From positions 1 to 6,124 of the forward strand of contig CAJJXN010000080.1 in NCBI GenBank assembly GCA_905197115.1: a DNA stretch of 6,124 bases, read 5' to 3'. The DNA is from an uncultured Bacillota bacterium (GTDB taxonomy: Bacteria > Bacillota_I > Bacilli_A > RFN20 > CAG-631). Positions 5,604-6,124 of the stretch are shown here, piece after piece. Position numbers and translations under genes: made by a program. Under the pieces are notes generated by a model. It had not been told where the DNA came from. It did not search any database and saw nothing but the letters and a program-made list of their open reading frames with translations. Positions within the stretch are counted from its first letter, which is position 1; each line of letters begins with the position of its first letter.

Positions 5604-6124
5604 TTACATATATTTATATTTTAATTTCTTCGCTATAAATATTTTGTCTAATTTTGTCATAGTAAATAAAAACTTTGCAAATCGCTTAATACGAAAGAAA
5701 AAACATTCAACTTCGTTGCGACGTTTGTAAAGTTTTGTGCCATATTGCCAAGGAAGTTTTCTATTTTTCCTCGGAGGAACAATAGAAATAAGCCCTTGTA
5801 TGAGTGCAAGGGCTTAAAGTTTTGTTATCTTCGTAACCACAGTCCATAAACAAATATCACCCGACTTTACAGCTAAACGACTCGATAAGTCTTGGTCCTT
5901 CTGGTGCATCGTGACGGTTTCCTGCTGAAAGTTGAATTTTCAAGGCAAATTTTTCAGATACACAAGCTGCGTGTATCTTCGTTGTTCCTCCCTTTTTTGA
6001 GCGACCAATACTTTTCATTACTTATTTTTCTAGCTACGGAGGCATTAGGATAGCCCTTAATGCTAGTGTCATCCAAGCACAAAGCTTCACTTTGAATATC
6101 GATAAATTTCTGCTTTTGAAGCTC
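5604..6124 (-). pseudogene. Second IS5-family transposase remnant, inverted and cut by the window edge
   Basis: Read on the minus strand from the right edge, the remnant gives ELQKQKFID, LCLDDTSIKGYPNAS (first catalytic D at 6073-6071), and after a shifted frame SIGRSKKGGTTKIHAACVSEKFALK and LSAGNRHDAPEG. A TGA at 5859-5857 follows, then FMDCGYEDNKT with the second catalytic D at 5845-5843. After another frameshift near 5815 comes ALALIQGLISIVPPRKNRK. It keeps the full Y-(2)-R-(3)-E-(6)-K signature YKRRNEVECFFFRIK (5729-5685), with the catalytic E at 5708-5706, which the left copy has lost. Similarity stops near 5631 and the reading frame ends at TAA 5606-5604. The family's normal C-terminus and right inverted repeat are missing, so this end is truncated. 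About four fifths of bases match the left copy in the stretches compared by eye. Confidence 0.85.
5789..5816 (-). repeat. Hairpin in the right IS remnant, equivalent to 945-970
   Basis: TAAGCCCTTG and CAAGGGCTTA form a perfect 10-bp stem with an eight-base loop. It occupies the same place in the transposase as the hairpin of the left copy. One T-A pair of the left stem is a C-G pair here. Confidence 0.7.

Noticed and set aside
362..6124. Functional composite transposon
   Set aside because: Both transposases are broken by several independent lesions, the right copy has lost its inner end, and the outer end of that copy is outside the window.

Overview
The window is AT-rich by eye. Its Shine-Dalgarno sequences are GGAGG-type, one promoter matches the sigma-70/sigma-A consensus exactly, it has hairpin-plus-T-run terminators, and one secreted protein ends in a KTGD motif, a hydrophobic stretch and a basic tail (a sortase-type sorting signal). 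Together these point to a low-GC, Gram-positive-type Bacillota, most likely a Clostridia-like bacterium. Genus and species cannot be read from this sequence.

Layout. Positions 1-361 hold a possible 44-codon minus-strand gene (6-140), a ribosome-binding site aimed off the left edge, and a good plus-strand promoter (290-319). Positions 362-1130 are a decayed IS5-family (IS427-like) insertion sequence with recognisable terminal inverted repeats and flanking TA. Three intact genes, all on the minus strand, fill 1246-5460. In transcription order they are a 542-residue Rossmann-fold protein of unclear function (5460-3832), an AEC-family membrane transporter (3757-2828), and a secreted, probably wall-anchored Ig-like surface protein (2718-1246). 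Positions 5604-6124 are a second decayed copy of the same IS type in opposite orientation, cut by the right edge.

How the genes relate. The dehydrogenase-like gene and the transporter are 74 bp apart. A strong hairpin terminator lies between them, and its T-run ends only about a dozen bases before the transporter's ribosome-binding site. The transporter is therefore probably expressed by read-through or attenuation. The surface-protein gene has its own TTGACA-N17-TATAAT promoter and its own terminator, so it is a separate unit. The two IS remnants face inward and bracket the three genes like a worn composite transposon, but both are inactivated and they have diverged from each other.

I see no CRISPR array, RNA gene or clearly new multi-gene system. 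The points most worth checking are the attenuator-like terminator, the 542-residue protein paired with a transporter, the 44-codon small gene, and two IS features still visible in the remnants: an A6 frameshift site and an internal hairpin with a paired base change.
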